From positions 1 to 20,469 of the forward strand of contig CALWWS010000001.1 in NCBI GenBank assembly GCA_944385305.1: a DNA stretch of 20,469 bases, read 5' to 3'. Below are positions 14,056-20,469 of this stretch, piece after piece. The position numbers were made by a program, and so were the translations under genes. Source of the stretch: an uncultured Oscillospiraceae bacterium. Lineage in GTDB: Bacteria; Bacillota; Clostridia; Oscillospirales; Oscillospiraceae. How positions within the stretch are numbered: the stretch's first letter is position 1; the number at the start of each line of letters is the position of its first letter. The notes beneath the pieces are model-generated. The model was not told the DNA's origin and made no database searches. It saw nothing but the letters and a program-made list of their open reading frames with translations.

Positions 14056-14777
14056 ACGGGGACGCGCTGGCCCTGGTCAACCCCCGCCACCCCCTGGCGG
14101 AGGAGGGGCGGCCCCACCTGGCCGCCCCGGACGCCCGGTTCCCCCGGGTTCTCATGGAGCGCCGGGCAGCGGCCCGGCTGCGCGCCTGCATCGCCCGGGT
14201 GGGCGGGCAGGGGCAGATCGTCCCCGTCTCCGGCTTTCGCAGCCGGGCGGAGCAGCAGGCCATCTGGGAGAGCACCCTGGCCGCAGAGGGGGAGGCCTTC
14301 ACCCGGCGGTACGTGGCCCTGCCCGGGTGCAGCGAGCACCAGACCGGCCTTGCCATCGACCTGGCCCTAGCCGCAGAGCACATCGACTTCGTCCGCCCCC
14401 ACTTTCCCACCCAGGGGGTGTGCGGGGCCTTCCGGCGGGCCGCTCCCCGCTTCGGCTTCATTCTGCGCTACCCTCCCCACAAGCAGGCCATTACCTCCAT
14501 CGCCCACGAGCCCTGGCACTTCCGCTATGTGGGCGCACCCCACGCTCTGTTCATGCAGGAGCGGGGGCTGTGCCTGGAGGAGTACCTGGAGCTGGTGCAC
14601 GCCCACCCCTGGGGAACGCCGCCCCTACGTCTGGACACCCCGGCGGGGGCATACCAGGTGGGCTACCTGCCCGGGGACGCCCCCGCCCCGCCCCCGGAGG
14701 AGGGGTGGCACATGCAGCCGGACAACTGCGGCGGCCGGGTGCTCATCAGGCGGCACGAGAGGAGGCGGGCGGTATGA
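14052..14777 (+). CDS. vanXY: VanXY-type D,D-dipeptidase/D,D-carboxypeptidase
   Basis: A 241-residue soluble M15-family peptidase with SGFRS, the zinc motif S-E-H96-Q-x-G-x-A-I-D103 and E153-x-x-H156 (HEPWHFRYVG), i.e. ligands H96, D103, H156 and catalytic E153. There is no signal peptide or membrane anchor, which separates VanXY from membrane VanY. In VanC/G operons such enzymes hydrolyse D-Ala-D-Ala and trim D-Ala from UDP-muramyl-pentapeptide, removing vancomycin-sensitive precursors. About 50 C-terminal residues (AYQVGYLPGD to the end) form an extra small domain seen in relatives. The gene overlaps vanG (ATGA 14052-14055) and the acetyltransferase gene (ATGA 14774-14777), so all are translationally coupled. 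Confidence 0.88.
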   Translation: MNGDALALVNPRHPLAEEGRPHLAAPDARFPRVLMERRAAARLRACIARVGGQGQIVPVSGFRSRAEQQAIWESTLAAEGEAFTRRYVALPGCSEHQTGLAIDLALAAEHIDFVRPHFPTQGVCGAFRRAAPRFGFILRYPPHKQAITSIAHEPWHFRYVGAPHALFMQERGLCLEEYLELVHAHPWGTPPLRLDTPAGAYQVGYLPGDAPAPPPEEGWHMQPDNCGGRVLIRRHERRRAV

Positions 14778-15286
14778 GCCTGCGGGCGTGGCTCACCGAC
14801 TTCTCCAAGGGGGATAATCTGGGCCTGTTCTGGTGGCTCTACCGGCGGCGCAGCCGGGCAAAAAGCCGGCTGGCCCGGGACATAGCTACCTTTCTCCTCA
14901 ACCGCTGCGCCCACCGCCACGGAGGCTATGTGGGCCCGGGGGCGGTGATCCAGGGCAGGCCGGAGCTGCCCCACGGCCTGCACGGGGTGTTCATCTCCCG
15001 CTACGCCGTGGTGGGGCCGGGCTGTCGGATCTACCAGAACGTCACCATCGGGGAGGTCAACCGGAAAGCGCCCGTCATCGAGGACGGGTGCTGGATTGGG
15101 GCGGGGGCGGTGCTGGTGGGGGACATCCGGGTGGGCAGGCATGCCCGCATCGGCGCGGGGGCGGTGGTCAGCCGGGACGTGCCAGACTGCGCCACGGTGG
15201 TCAGCCAGCCTCCCCGGGTCATGGAGAGGGGGGATGGGCATGGCGTGCAGTATGATGGACACAGGCCGGGCCTGGCGGGAGATTGA
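14774..15286 (+). CDS. Hexapeptide-repeat (CysE-like) acyltransferase inside the van operon
   Basis: A 170-residue left-handed beta-helix acyltransferase. After a basic, amphipathic N-terminus, residues ~50-165 carry hexapeptide repeats ([IV]-G-x-x-[AV]: YVGPGAVIQG, VVGPGCRIYQ, NVTIGE, VIEDGCWIGAGAVLVG, IRVGRHARIGAGAVV). It resembles small serine acetyltransferases, and a histidine (LHGVFI) falls where CysE has a catalytic His, but the GGT...HPKI segment of CysE is absent (here EVNRKAPVI), so serine O-acetylation is only one possibility. It is coupled to vanXY by ATGA and overlaps the racemase gene by 47 nt. Its position, beside a VanT lacking the acyltransferase-3-like membrane domain, suggests an acyl-transfer step tied to serine or cell-wall metabolism; that is inference. 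Confidence 0.85.
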   Translation: MSLRAWLTDFSKGDNLGLFWWLYRRRSRAKSRLARDIATFLLNRCAHRHGGYVGPGAVIQGRPELPHGLHGVFISRYAVVGPGCRIYQNVTIGEVNRKAPVIEDGCWIGAGAVLVGDIRVGRHARIGAGAVVSRDVPDCATVVSQPPRVMERGDGHGVQYDGHRPGLAGD

Positions 15287-16412
15287 CCTGGAGGCGCTCT
15301 CCCACAACGCCCGCTCCCTCCGCGCCGCCCTCTCCCCCGGCTGCCGGCTGATGGCGGTGGTGAAGGCGGACGCCTACGGCCACGGGGCCCTCCCCGTGGC
15401 CCTGCGCCTGGGGCGGGAGGGGGTGGACGCCTTCGCCGTGGCCTGCCCGGAGGAGGGGATTGCCCTGCGCCGGGGCGGGGTACGGGGGGAGATCCTGGTG
15501 CTGGGGTGTACCCCGCCGGAGCAGGCCCCCCTGCTGGCCCGGTGGGCGCTCACCCAGGCGGTGGCGGACGGGGCCCACGGCCGGGCTCTGTCCGCCCGGG
15601 GGGTGCCCCTGGCGGTCCACCTGGCCCTGGACACGGGGATGCACCGGCTGGGCATCCCGGCGGAGGACCGGGCGGCCATCGGGGAGATGTACCGCCTGCC
15701 CAACCTGCGCGTCACCGGGGTATTCTCCCACCTGTGCGTGTCCGACAGCCTGGAGGAGGCTCACGCCGCCTACACCAAAGCCCAGCTGGCGCGCTTTGCC
15801 CGGGCGGTGGCCTGGATGGACGGGGCGGGCTATCCCCCCGGCCAGACCCACATCCAGGCCAGCTACGGCATCTGGAACCTGCCCCCTCAGCCCTGGAGCA
15901 TGGCCCGGGCGGGCATCGCCCTCTACGGGGTGACCAGCGCCGGGGAGGCCACCCGGAACAGGCTGGATCTGCGCCCCGTGCTCTCCCTGCGCGCCCGGGT
16001 AACCTCGGTGCGCACCCTGGCCCCCGGGGAGGGGGCGGGCTACGGCCTGGCCTTCCGGGCCCAGCGGGAGACCCGGCTGGCGGCGGTGAGTATGGGCTAC
16101 GCCGACGGGCTGCCTCGCTGCCTGGCCGGGCAGGGCGGGCAGGTACTCCTCCACGGGGTGCGCTGCCCCATGGCGGGCCGGGTGTGCATGGACCAGCTGC
16201 TGGCCGACGTGACCGCCGTCCCCCAGACCGCGCCGGGGGACGTGGTCACCCTCATCGGAGCGGACAGCGGGCAGACCATCCGGGCGGAGGAGGTGGCCCG
16301 GCGGTGCGGCACCATCACCAATGAGCTGCTCTCCCGCCTGGGCCCCCGGCTGCCCTGCGTCCCCCTGCCTGAGGCCCGTTACCCGGCAAAGCCTTCTGTA
16401 TCCGCACTGTAA
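15240..16412 (+). CDS. vanT: VanT-type serine/alanine racemase, soluble catalytic part only
   Basis: A 390-residue PLP-dependent racemase (Alr fold). It has the PLP lysine K42 in VVKADAYGHG, the substrate-pocket region HLALDTGMHRLGI, the second catalytic Tyr268 in GAGYGLAF, and GRVCMDQLLADV. Near the end, T-I-T-N361-E replaces the T-I-N-Y-E of alanine racemases: this Asn in place of Tyr354 of Geobacillus Alr is the change associated with serine racemase activity in VanT. VanT of known VanC/G operons carries an N-terminal multi-helix membrane domain; here there is none. Start 15240 is chosen for GAGAGGGGGG just upstream; 15234 is also possible. It overlaps the acetyltransferase gene by 47 nt. 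It should supply D-serine for VanG. Confidence 0.88.
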   Translation: MACSMMDTGRAWREIDLEALSHNARSLRAALSPGCRLMAVVKADAYGHGALPVALRLGREGVDAFAVACPEEGIALRRGGVRGEILVLGCTPPEQAPLLARWALTQAVADGAHGRALSARGVPLAVHLALDTGMHRLGIPAEDRAAIGEMYRLPNLRVTGVFSHLCVSDSLEEAHAAYTKAQLARFARAVAWMDGAGYPPGQTHIQASYGIWNLPPQPWSMARAGIALYGVTSAGEATRNRLDLRPVLSLRARVTSVRTLAPGEGAGYGLAFRAQRETRLAAVSMGYADGLPRCLAGQGGQVLLHGVRCPMAGRVCMDQLLADVTAVPQTAPGDVVTLIGADSGQTIRAEEVARRCGTITNELLSRLGPRLPCVPLPEARYPAKPSVSAL

Positions 16413-16413
16413 C

Positions 16414-16442
16414 TTGTCCTGCCGGCCAATATAGGGTAAAAT
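16414..16442 (+). promoter_or_regulatory. Promoter of the SLH/PstS-like gene
   Basis: TTGTCC (16414-16419), 17-bp spacer, TAAAAT (16437-16442), starting right after the vanT stop and 50 nt before the ATG at 16492. It suggests that the surface protein gene is not only transcribed from the van operon. Confidence 0.65.
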
Positions 16443-16491
16443 AAGAGCGGATCAGTAGGATAAATCTTCCATGTGGAAAGGAGTGACCGGT

Positions 16492-18684
16492 ATGAAAAAG
16501 CTGCTGGCCCTGTGCCTGTGTCTGGCCCTGCTCTGCCCCGCCGCCCTGGCTGTACAGACGGGGGAGGCGCCGTGGACGCGCAGCGAGGGGGACGGGAGCT
16601 ATGTGACCATCCGCCTGGAGGCCCCGGAGTGGGCGGGGCTGGACTGGTCGGAGCAGAGGCTGCTGTGCGTGCGCTACGCAGACACCAAGCAGCCGGTGGC
16701 CCTCACCAGCGACTATCTGGGCAATTGCCTCTTCGCCACCGTCCCCGCCCGGGATGCAGACCGGCCCCTGGAGGTATTTCAGGGGGAGGAGCACCGCTTC
16801 CCCGACTGCATCACCGTCTGGGAGGGCAACGAGTACTACAACGAGTTCTACGGCGGCGGGGATCTCTATCTCCGGGGCGTCGTCCAGGGGGACGAGGCGG
16901 GCAACCTGAACGCCGAGGACACCCTCACCCGGGCGGAGGCCTTTGCCCTGCTTGTCCGCCTGCTCTCCCTGGAGCCGGGGGATGATCCGGGCTATGCCGA
17001 CGTGGCGCCGGGGGACTGGTACTATGACGCTGTCTCCGCCGCCCAGGCCGCCGGCATTGCCGCGGCGGACGAAACCTTCAACCCCAACCGCACAGTGACC
17101 CGGGGGGAGTTTACCGTGATGCTGGCCCGGGCCATGGAGGCGGTGGGCTGGCTCACCATCCCGGAGGATACGGAGAACTACACCTTCAACACTGCCCTGG
17201 CCGACGCGGACTCCCTCCCCGACTGGGCCGTGGGGGCCTACGCCGCCTTTGACGGGCGCAATGTGGTGGGCCTCGTCTCCCTGGAGGACACCGGAGAGAC
17301 GGACCCCTCCGACGGCGGGCCGGTCTACGCCTACCTGGCCCGGTGGGACACCCCCGCCCAGCGGGGGGAGGTCATCCAGTTTATCAACCAGGCCCGCAAG
17401 ACCCTGCCCTGGTACCCCACCCAGCAGGCCATCGACTGGGGCTTTGACCAGGAGATGCCGGTGATCGACGGCTCCACCTCCACCTACCCCTATACCGTGG
17501 CGGTGTACGGCGCCCTGTTCGCCAATTCCGGCAGCCACCCCCAGTATCCCCAGAGCCACTCCAAGAGCTTTGACTCCTACGACCGGCTCATCAGGGGGGA
17601 GGCAGACATCCTCTTCGCCTCCACCAAGCCCTCCCAGGACACCCTGGACAAGGCCAAGGCCGCCGGGGTGGAGCTGGAGCTCATCCCCATCGCCTACGAC
17701 GCCATGGTGTTCTTTACCAACGGGGACAACCCGGTGGAGGGACTCACCATGGAGCAGATACGCAGCGTATATGTGGATAACGCCTATACCAACTGGAATC
17801 AGCTGGGCGGGCCAGACGCCCGGTTTATCCCCTACTGCCGCAACCGGGACAGCGGCAGCCAGGCCCAGATGGAGGAGTTCTTCCTCCAGGGGGCGGAGAT
17901 CCACCCGGCCATCCAGGAGGAGACCACCTCCACCGCCATGGCCTCGGTGCTCACCGACGTGGCCGACGCCCGGTCGGACGACCCGCTGACCTACGCCCTG
18001 GGGTACAGCATCTACTACTACTATCTCCAGTCCACCCCCATCCTGCTTGCCGCGGACGAGCTCAAGCTGCTGGCGGTGGACGGGGTGTACCCCACCGACC
18101 AGACCATCGCCGACGGCAGCTACCCCCTGGCGGGGTACAACTACGCGGTGATCCGCTCCGACCAGCCGGAGGACTCCCCGGCCCGGCGGATGGTGTCCTT
18201 CATGCTCAGCCGCCAGGGACAGCAGTGCGTGGCAAGCGCCGGCTTCGGCCCCCTGTCCAACGACCCCAGGGCGGACTTTGAGGCGGCCAATCCGGGCTGG
18301 ACGGTGGCCGACATCTTCCCCGCCGACGACTTCGGCTACATGGCGGTGGCTCAAAACCAGGCAGGGGATACCCTGCGGGCGGTCTATCTCCAGCGCCGCA
18401 CAGCTCAGTGGGGGGCGCTCACCCAGGCCGACTGCACCGTGGGCGGGGCGGAGGAGCCCCTCACCGCCGCCCTGCTGGGGGGGACGGACAGCACCCTGGT
18501 GTTCGGCTGGGCGGAGGCGTCAACCAGCGCCCAGCTGCGCCTGAGCTATGAGGGGGGCGCCCAGACCCAGATCGTCTATGTCAGCGGCCCCTACTCCTTC
18601 CTGCTCTCCGGCAGCCCCAGGGTGGAGAAGCTGGAGCTGCTTCAGGACGGGACGGTGATTGCCGCTGTGGACTTTGACCGCTGA
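16492..18684 (+). CDS. SLH-domain surface protein with PstS-like phosphate-binding domain
   Basis: A 730-residue exported protein. Residues 1-20 are a Sec signal peptide (MKKLLALCLCLALL, cut after PAALA), without a lipobox. An N-terminal beta region (~21-135) is followed by two SLH repeats (~140-192: LTRAEAFALLVRLL...GDWYYDAVSAAQAAGI; ~193-260: VTRGEFTVMLARAM...LPDWAVGAYAAF), which anchor proteins to secondary cell-wall polymers. Residues ~322-600 form a PstS-type periplasmic-binding fold with V-I-D-G-S-T-S-T-Y-P, the loop that binds oxyanions, plus NWNQLGG and RDSGSQAQMEEFF. A C-terminal beta domain (~600-730) is unassigned. The start has AAAGGAG before 16492. Binding-protein domains anchored by SLH rather than lipid are uncommon. 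No pst transport genes are adjacent. A strong bidirectional terminator follows. Confidence 0.85.
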   Translation: MKKLLALCLCLALLCPAALAVQTGEAPWTRSEGDGSYVTIRLEAPEWAGLDWSEQRLLCVRYADTKQPVALTSDYLGNCLFATVPARDADRPLEVFQGEEHRFPDCITVWEGNEYYNEFYGGGDLYLRGVVQGDEAGNLNAEDTLTRAEAFALLVRLLSLEPGDDPGYADVAPGDWYYDAVSAAQAAGIAAADETFNPNRTVTRGEFTVMLARAMEAVGWLTIPEDTENYTFNTALADADSLPDWAVGAYAAFDGRNVVGLVSLEDTGETDPSDGGPVYAYLARWDTPAQRGEVIQFINQARKTLPWYPTQQAIDWGFDQEMPVIDGSTSTYPYTVAVYGALFANSGSHPQYPQSHSKSFDSYDRLIRGEADILFASTKPSQDTLDKAKAAGVELELIPIAYDAMVFFTNGDNPVEGLTMEQIRSVYVDNAYTNWNQLGGPDARFIPYCRNRDSGSQAQMEEFFLQGAEIHPAIQEETTSTAMASVLTDVADARSDDPLTYALGYSIYYYYLQSTPILLAADELKLLAVDGVYPTDQTIADGSYPLAGYNYAVIRSDQPEDSPARRMVSFMLSRQGQQCVASAGFGPLSNDPRADFEAANPGWTVADIFPADDFGYMAVAQNQAGDTLRAVYLQRRTAQWGALTQADCTVGGAEEPLTAALLGGTDSTLVFGWAEASTSAQLRLSYEGGAQTQIVYVSGPYSFLLSGSPRVEKLELLQDGTVIAAVDFDR

Positions 18685-18701
18685 GGGCTTTCTACCGGAA
18701 C

Positions 18702-18739
18702 AAAACAGGGCCCGCGCCAAAAGGCGCGGGCCCTGTTTT
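18702..18739. terminator. Bidirectional intrinsic terminator
   Basis: Perfect 17-bp stem AAAACAGGGCCCGCGCC / complement (arms 18702-18718 and 18723-18739) with an AAAA loop. The TTTT end on the plus strand and the AAAA start (TTTT on the minus strand) let it serve both the SLH/PstS gene and the convergent glgA gene. Confidence 0.93.
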
Positions 18740-18793
18740 CGGTAAATGGAGGCGGTGTGCGCGGCGCTCCGCCGCCGGGATCTCCCCGGGAAC

Positions 18794-20469
18794 TTACCAG
18801 GGGGTCAGCTCCAGGTAGAGATCCTTGTACTGCCTGGCCGAGCTGCTCCAGGAGACGTCCTTGGCCATGTCCCGCTGCACCACCTCGTCCCAGTGGTAGC
18901 GGTTCTGGAAATAGAGGGTCTTGGCCCGGTTGACGGCGTCCAGCAGCAGTCCCGCGTCGTAGCGGTCAAAGGTAAAGCCGTTGCCGTCGCCGGTAAACTC
19001 GTTGTAGGGCTCCACCGTGTCCTTCAGCCCGCCGGTCTCCCGGACGATGGGCAGGGTGCCGTAGTGCATGGCGTTGAGCTGGGTCAGGCCGCAGGGCTCA
19101 AAGCGGGAGGGCACCAGCAGGGCGTCGGCCCCGGCGTAGATGCGGTGGGCCCGCCCCTCGTCGTACTGGATGCAGGCGCTGAAGGTGCCCCGATAGGCGT
19201 TTTCATAGTCCCGGAAGGCGTCCTCATACTGCCGGTCCCCGGTGCCCAGCACCACCATCTGGGTGTTGCCGTCCAGCACCTGGTGGAGGATGGCGCTGAC
19301 CAGATCCAGCCCCTTCTGGTTGGTGAGGCGGGAGATGAGGCCGATGACAAACTTGCCCGCGTCCTCCTCCAGGCCCAGCTCCCGCTGGAGGGCCAGCTTG
19401 TTGGCCATCTTGTGCTCCAGCACATTGCCCAGGCCGTAGTTCTCCGCCAGGGCGGGGTCGGTCTCCGGGTTCCACATGCCGTAGTCAATGCCGTTGACAA
19501 TGCCCCTGAGCTTGCCGCTGTGGTAGCGCAGGTGGTTCTCCAGCTGCTCCCCGTACTCGGGGGTCTGGATCTCCCCGGCATAGGTGCCGCTGACGGTGGT
19601 AATCCGGTCGGCGTAGGCCAGCCCGCCCTTGAGCATGTTGGCGTCCTCCCAGCCCTGCTTGAGGGCGCCCATGTTGAACACGTGGTCGGGCAGACCGGAC
19701 CAGTACTTGATGGTGGGGATGTTGTAGACCCCCTGGAAGCGGAGGTTGTGGATGGTGAGCACCGACCGGGCCCGGCCCACCGGGGTGTCCTGGAAGAGAG
19801 TGCGCAGGTACACCGGCACAAGGGCCGCCTGCCAGTCGTGGCAGTGGACGATGTCAGGAATCCAGTTCATGTAGTTCAGCGCGGCCAGGGCGGCCTTGCT
19901 GAAGAAGCAGTACTTGGGGATATCGTCCACCAGGTTGGTGTAGGGGCTGCCCGCGGAGAAGAACTCCTGGTTGTCAATGAAGTCGTACACCACCCCGTCC
20001 CAGATGTACTCCATAATCCCCACGTAGTAATTGCGCCCGGTCTTGCCCAGGTCCATGTAAAACTCGCCCCGGTAGATCATCTTGTCCTGGTACTCCCGGG
20101 GGATGCAGGCGTAGCGGGGCAGAATCACCCGCACGTCGCAGTTGAGCCGCGCCAGCTCCCGGGGCAGGGCGTACATCACATCCCCCAGGCCCCCCGTCTT
20201 CACAAAGGGGTGGCACTCCGATCCGATAAAGGCAATGCTTCTGCGGGGCAGGTTGGCAATCTCATTCACACAAACGGCCTCCTCTTGGGCGGGCGCAGTC
20301 TCGGCAATGGGGGCGGGCTCCCCGGCAGCCGGGGCGGGTGCGGCCTCCTCCTCCACGGGGGCGGCCTTCTCCTCCGCGGGGGCGGCCTTCTCCTCCACGG
20401 GGGCGGTCTTCTCCACAACGGGGGTGGCCTCTTCCACAACGGGGGCGGCCTCCTGTGCGGGAGCCTTGG
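18794..20469 (-). CDS. glgA: Glycogen synthase (ADP-glucose type), 5' end outside the window
   Basis: The minus-strand frame is open from the window edge to TAA at 18794-18796. The catalytic GT5 domain begins with the ADP-glucose-binding K-T-G-G-L-G-D loop, followed by DIVHCHDWQAALVP, LTIHNLRFQG, IVNGIDYGMWNP, LISRLTNQKGLDLV, and near the end the E-x7-E region FEPCGLTQLNAMHYG, all standard for GlgA. It adds alpha-1,4-glucosyl units from ADP-glucose to glycogen. Before the catalytic core there are at least 70 residues rich in Ala, Pro and Glu, not part of the usual ~480-residue enzyme; a GTG at 20435-20437 is in frame but the extension continues beyond it, so the true start is not in the window. 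It converges with the SLH/PstS gene on a shared terminator. No other glycogen genes are in view. Confidence 0.93.
   Translation of the reverse strand, partial: KAPAQEAAPVVEEATPVVEKTAPVEEKAAPAEEKAAPVEEEAAPAPAAGEPAPIAETAPAQEEAVCVNEIANLPRRSIAFIGSECHPFVKTGGLGDVMYALPRELARLNCDVRVILPRYACIPREYQDKMIYRGEFYMDLGKTGRNYYVGIMEYIWDGVVYDFIDNQEFFSAGSPYTNLVDDIPKYCFFSKAALAALNYMNWIPDIVHCHDWQAALVPVYLRTLFQDTPVGRARSVLTIHNLRFQGVYNIPTIKYWSGLPDHVFNMGALKQGWEDANMLKGGLAYADRITTVSGTYAGEIQTPEYGEQLENHLRYHSGKLRGIVNGIDYGMWNPETDPALAENYGLGNVLEHKMANKLALQRELGLEEDAGKFVIGLISRLTNQKGLDLVSAILHQVLDGNTQMVVLGTGDRQYEDAFRDYENAYRGTFSACIQYDEGRAHRIYAGADALLVPSRFEPCGLTQLNAMHYGTLPIVRETGGLKDTVEPYNEFTGDGNGFTFDRYDAGLLLDAVNRAKTLYFQNRYHWDEVVQRDMAKDVSWSSSARQYKDLYLELTPW
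20348..20452 (-). repeat. 21-bp tandem repeats coding Ala-Pro-Glu heptads in the GlgA extension
   Basis: Five consecutive 7-residue units of the type [E/K]-[A/T]-[A/T]-P-V-[E/V]-E (EAAPVVE, EATPVVE, KTAPVEE, KAAPAEE, KAAPVEE), followed by a degenerate EAAPAPA. At DNA level the 21-bp units differ by few bases. The array may continue past the window edge. Confidence 0.85.

Noticed and set aside
14774-15286. Firm assignment as serine O-acetyltransferase CysE
   Set aside because: The N-terminal SATase domain and the GGT...HPKI segment are missing; only the hexapeptide acyltransferase fold is certain.
16315-18354. 679-codon minus-strand open frame opposite the SLH/PstS gene
   Set aside because: Gly/Val/His-rich composition without motifs; the plus strand has signal peptide, SLH and PstS motifs, a promoter and a terminator.
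20348-20452. CRISPR-like array at the right edge
   Set aside because: The 21-bp units are contiguous without spacers and keep an open reading frame in phase with glgA.

Overview
The window looks like a chromosomal segment of a high-GC, gut-type Clostridia member of the Oscillospiraceae (Flavonifractor / Lawsonibacter / Pseudoflavonifractor-like). This rests on strong Shine-Dalgarno sequences (AAGGAGG type), GC-rich codon use, SLH-domain and BlaR1-family proteins, and a VanG-type operon. Genus cannot be fixed from the sequence alone.

Left part (1-4215): two tandem copies of a small NTF2/SnoaL-like (lumazine-binding-like) protein gene, the first cut by the window edge; a formate/nitrite-family channel; then a promoter-led two-gene unit of a cytoplasmic ParB-like/BMP (PnrA-like) fusion protein translationally coupled to a metallophosphoesterase, closed by a strong terminator.

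Middle part (4216-7850): two genes that look like deletion chimeras flank an intact FUSC/aromatic-acid-exporter-type membrane protein. The first joins, in frame, the N-terminal dinucleotide-binding motif of an FAD/NAD oxidoreductase to the C-terminal three-cluster part of a DmsB-like iron-sulfur protein. The second joins, out of frame, the first ~60 residues of a short-chain dehydrogenase to the C-terminal half of an aldehyde:ferredoxin oxidoreductase. FAD reductase, polyferredoxin and tungsten oxidoreductase are the usual parts of an AOR complex, so this may be the remains of such a system (or an assembly artefact). An AT-rich regulatory island with two tandem promoters precedes the second chimera.

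Right part (7851-18760): a cell-wall-antibiotic response island. A BlaI-type repressor gene with two perfect GTCTAA-N4-TTAGAC operators is followed by a BlaR1/M56 sensor protease with a large non-penicillin-binding extracellular domain. Next is a complete VanG-type D-Ala-D-Ser operon: vanR, vanS, vanG ligase, vanXY peptidase, an unexpected hexapeptide-repeat acetyltransferase, and a vanT-like serine racemase that lacks the usual membrane domain. A perfect terminator hairpin sits between vanS and vanG, suggesting attenuation or separate control. A promoter-led SLH-anchored PstS-like surface protein follows and ends at a bidirectional terminator.

Right edge (18761-20469): a glycogen synthase gene (glgA) on the minus strand, open at the window edge, with an Ala/Pro/Glu-rich N-terminal heptad-repeat extension. 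No tRNA, rRNA, CRISPR array or recognisable transposase was seen.
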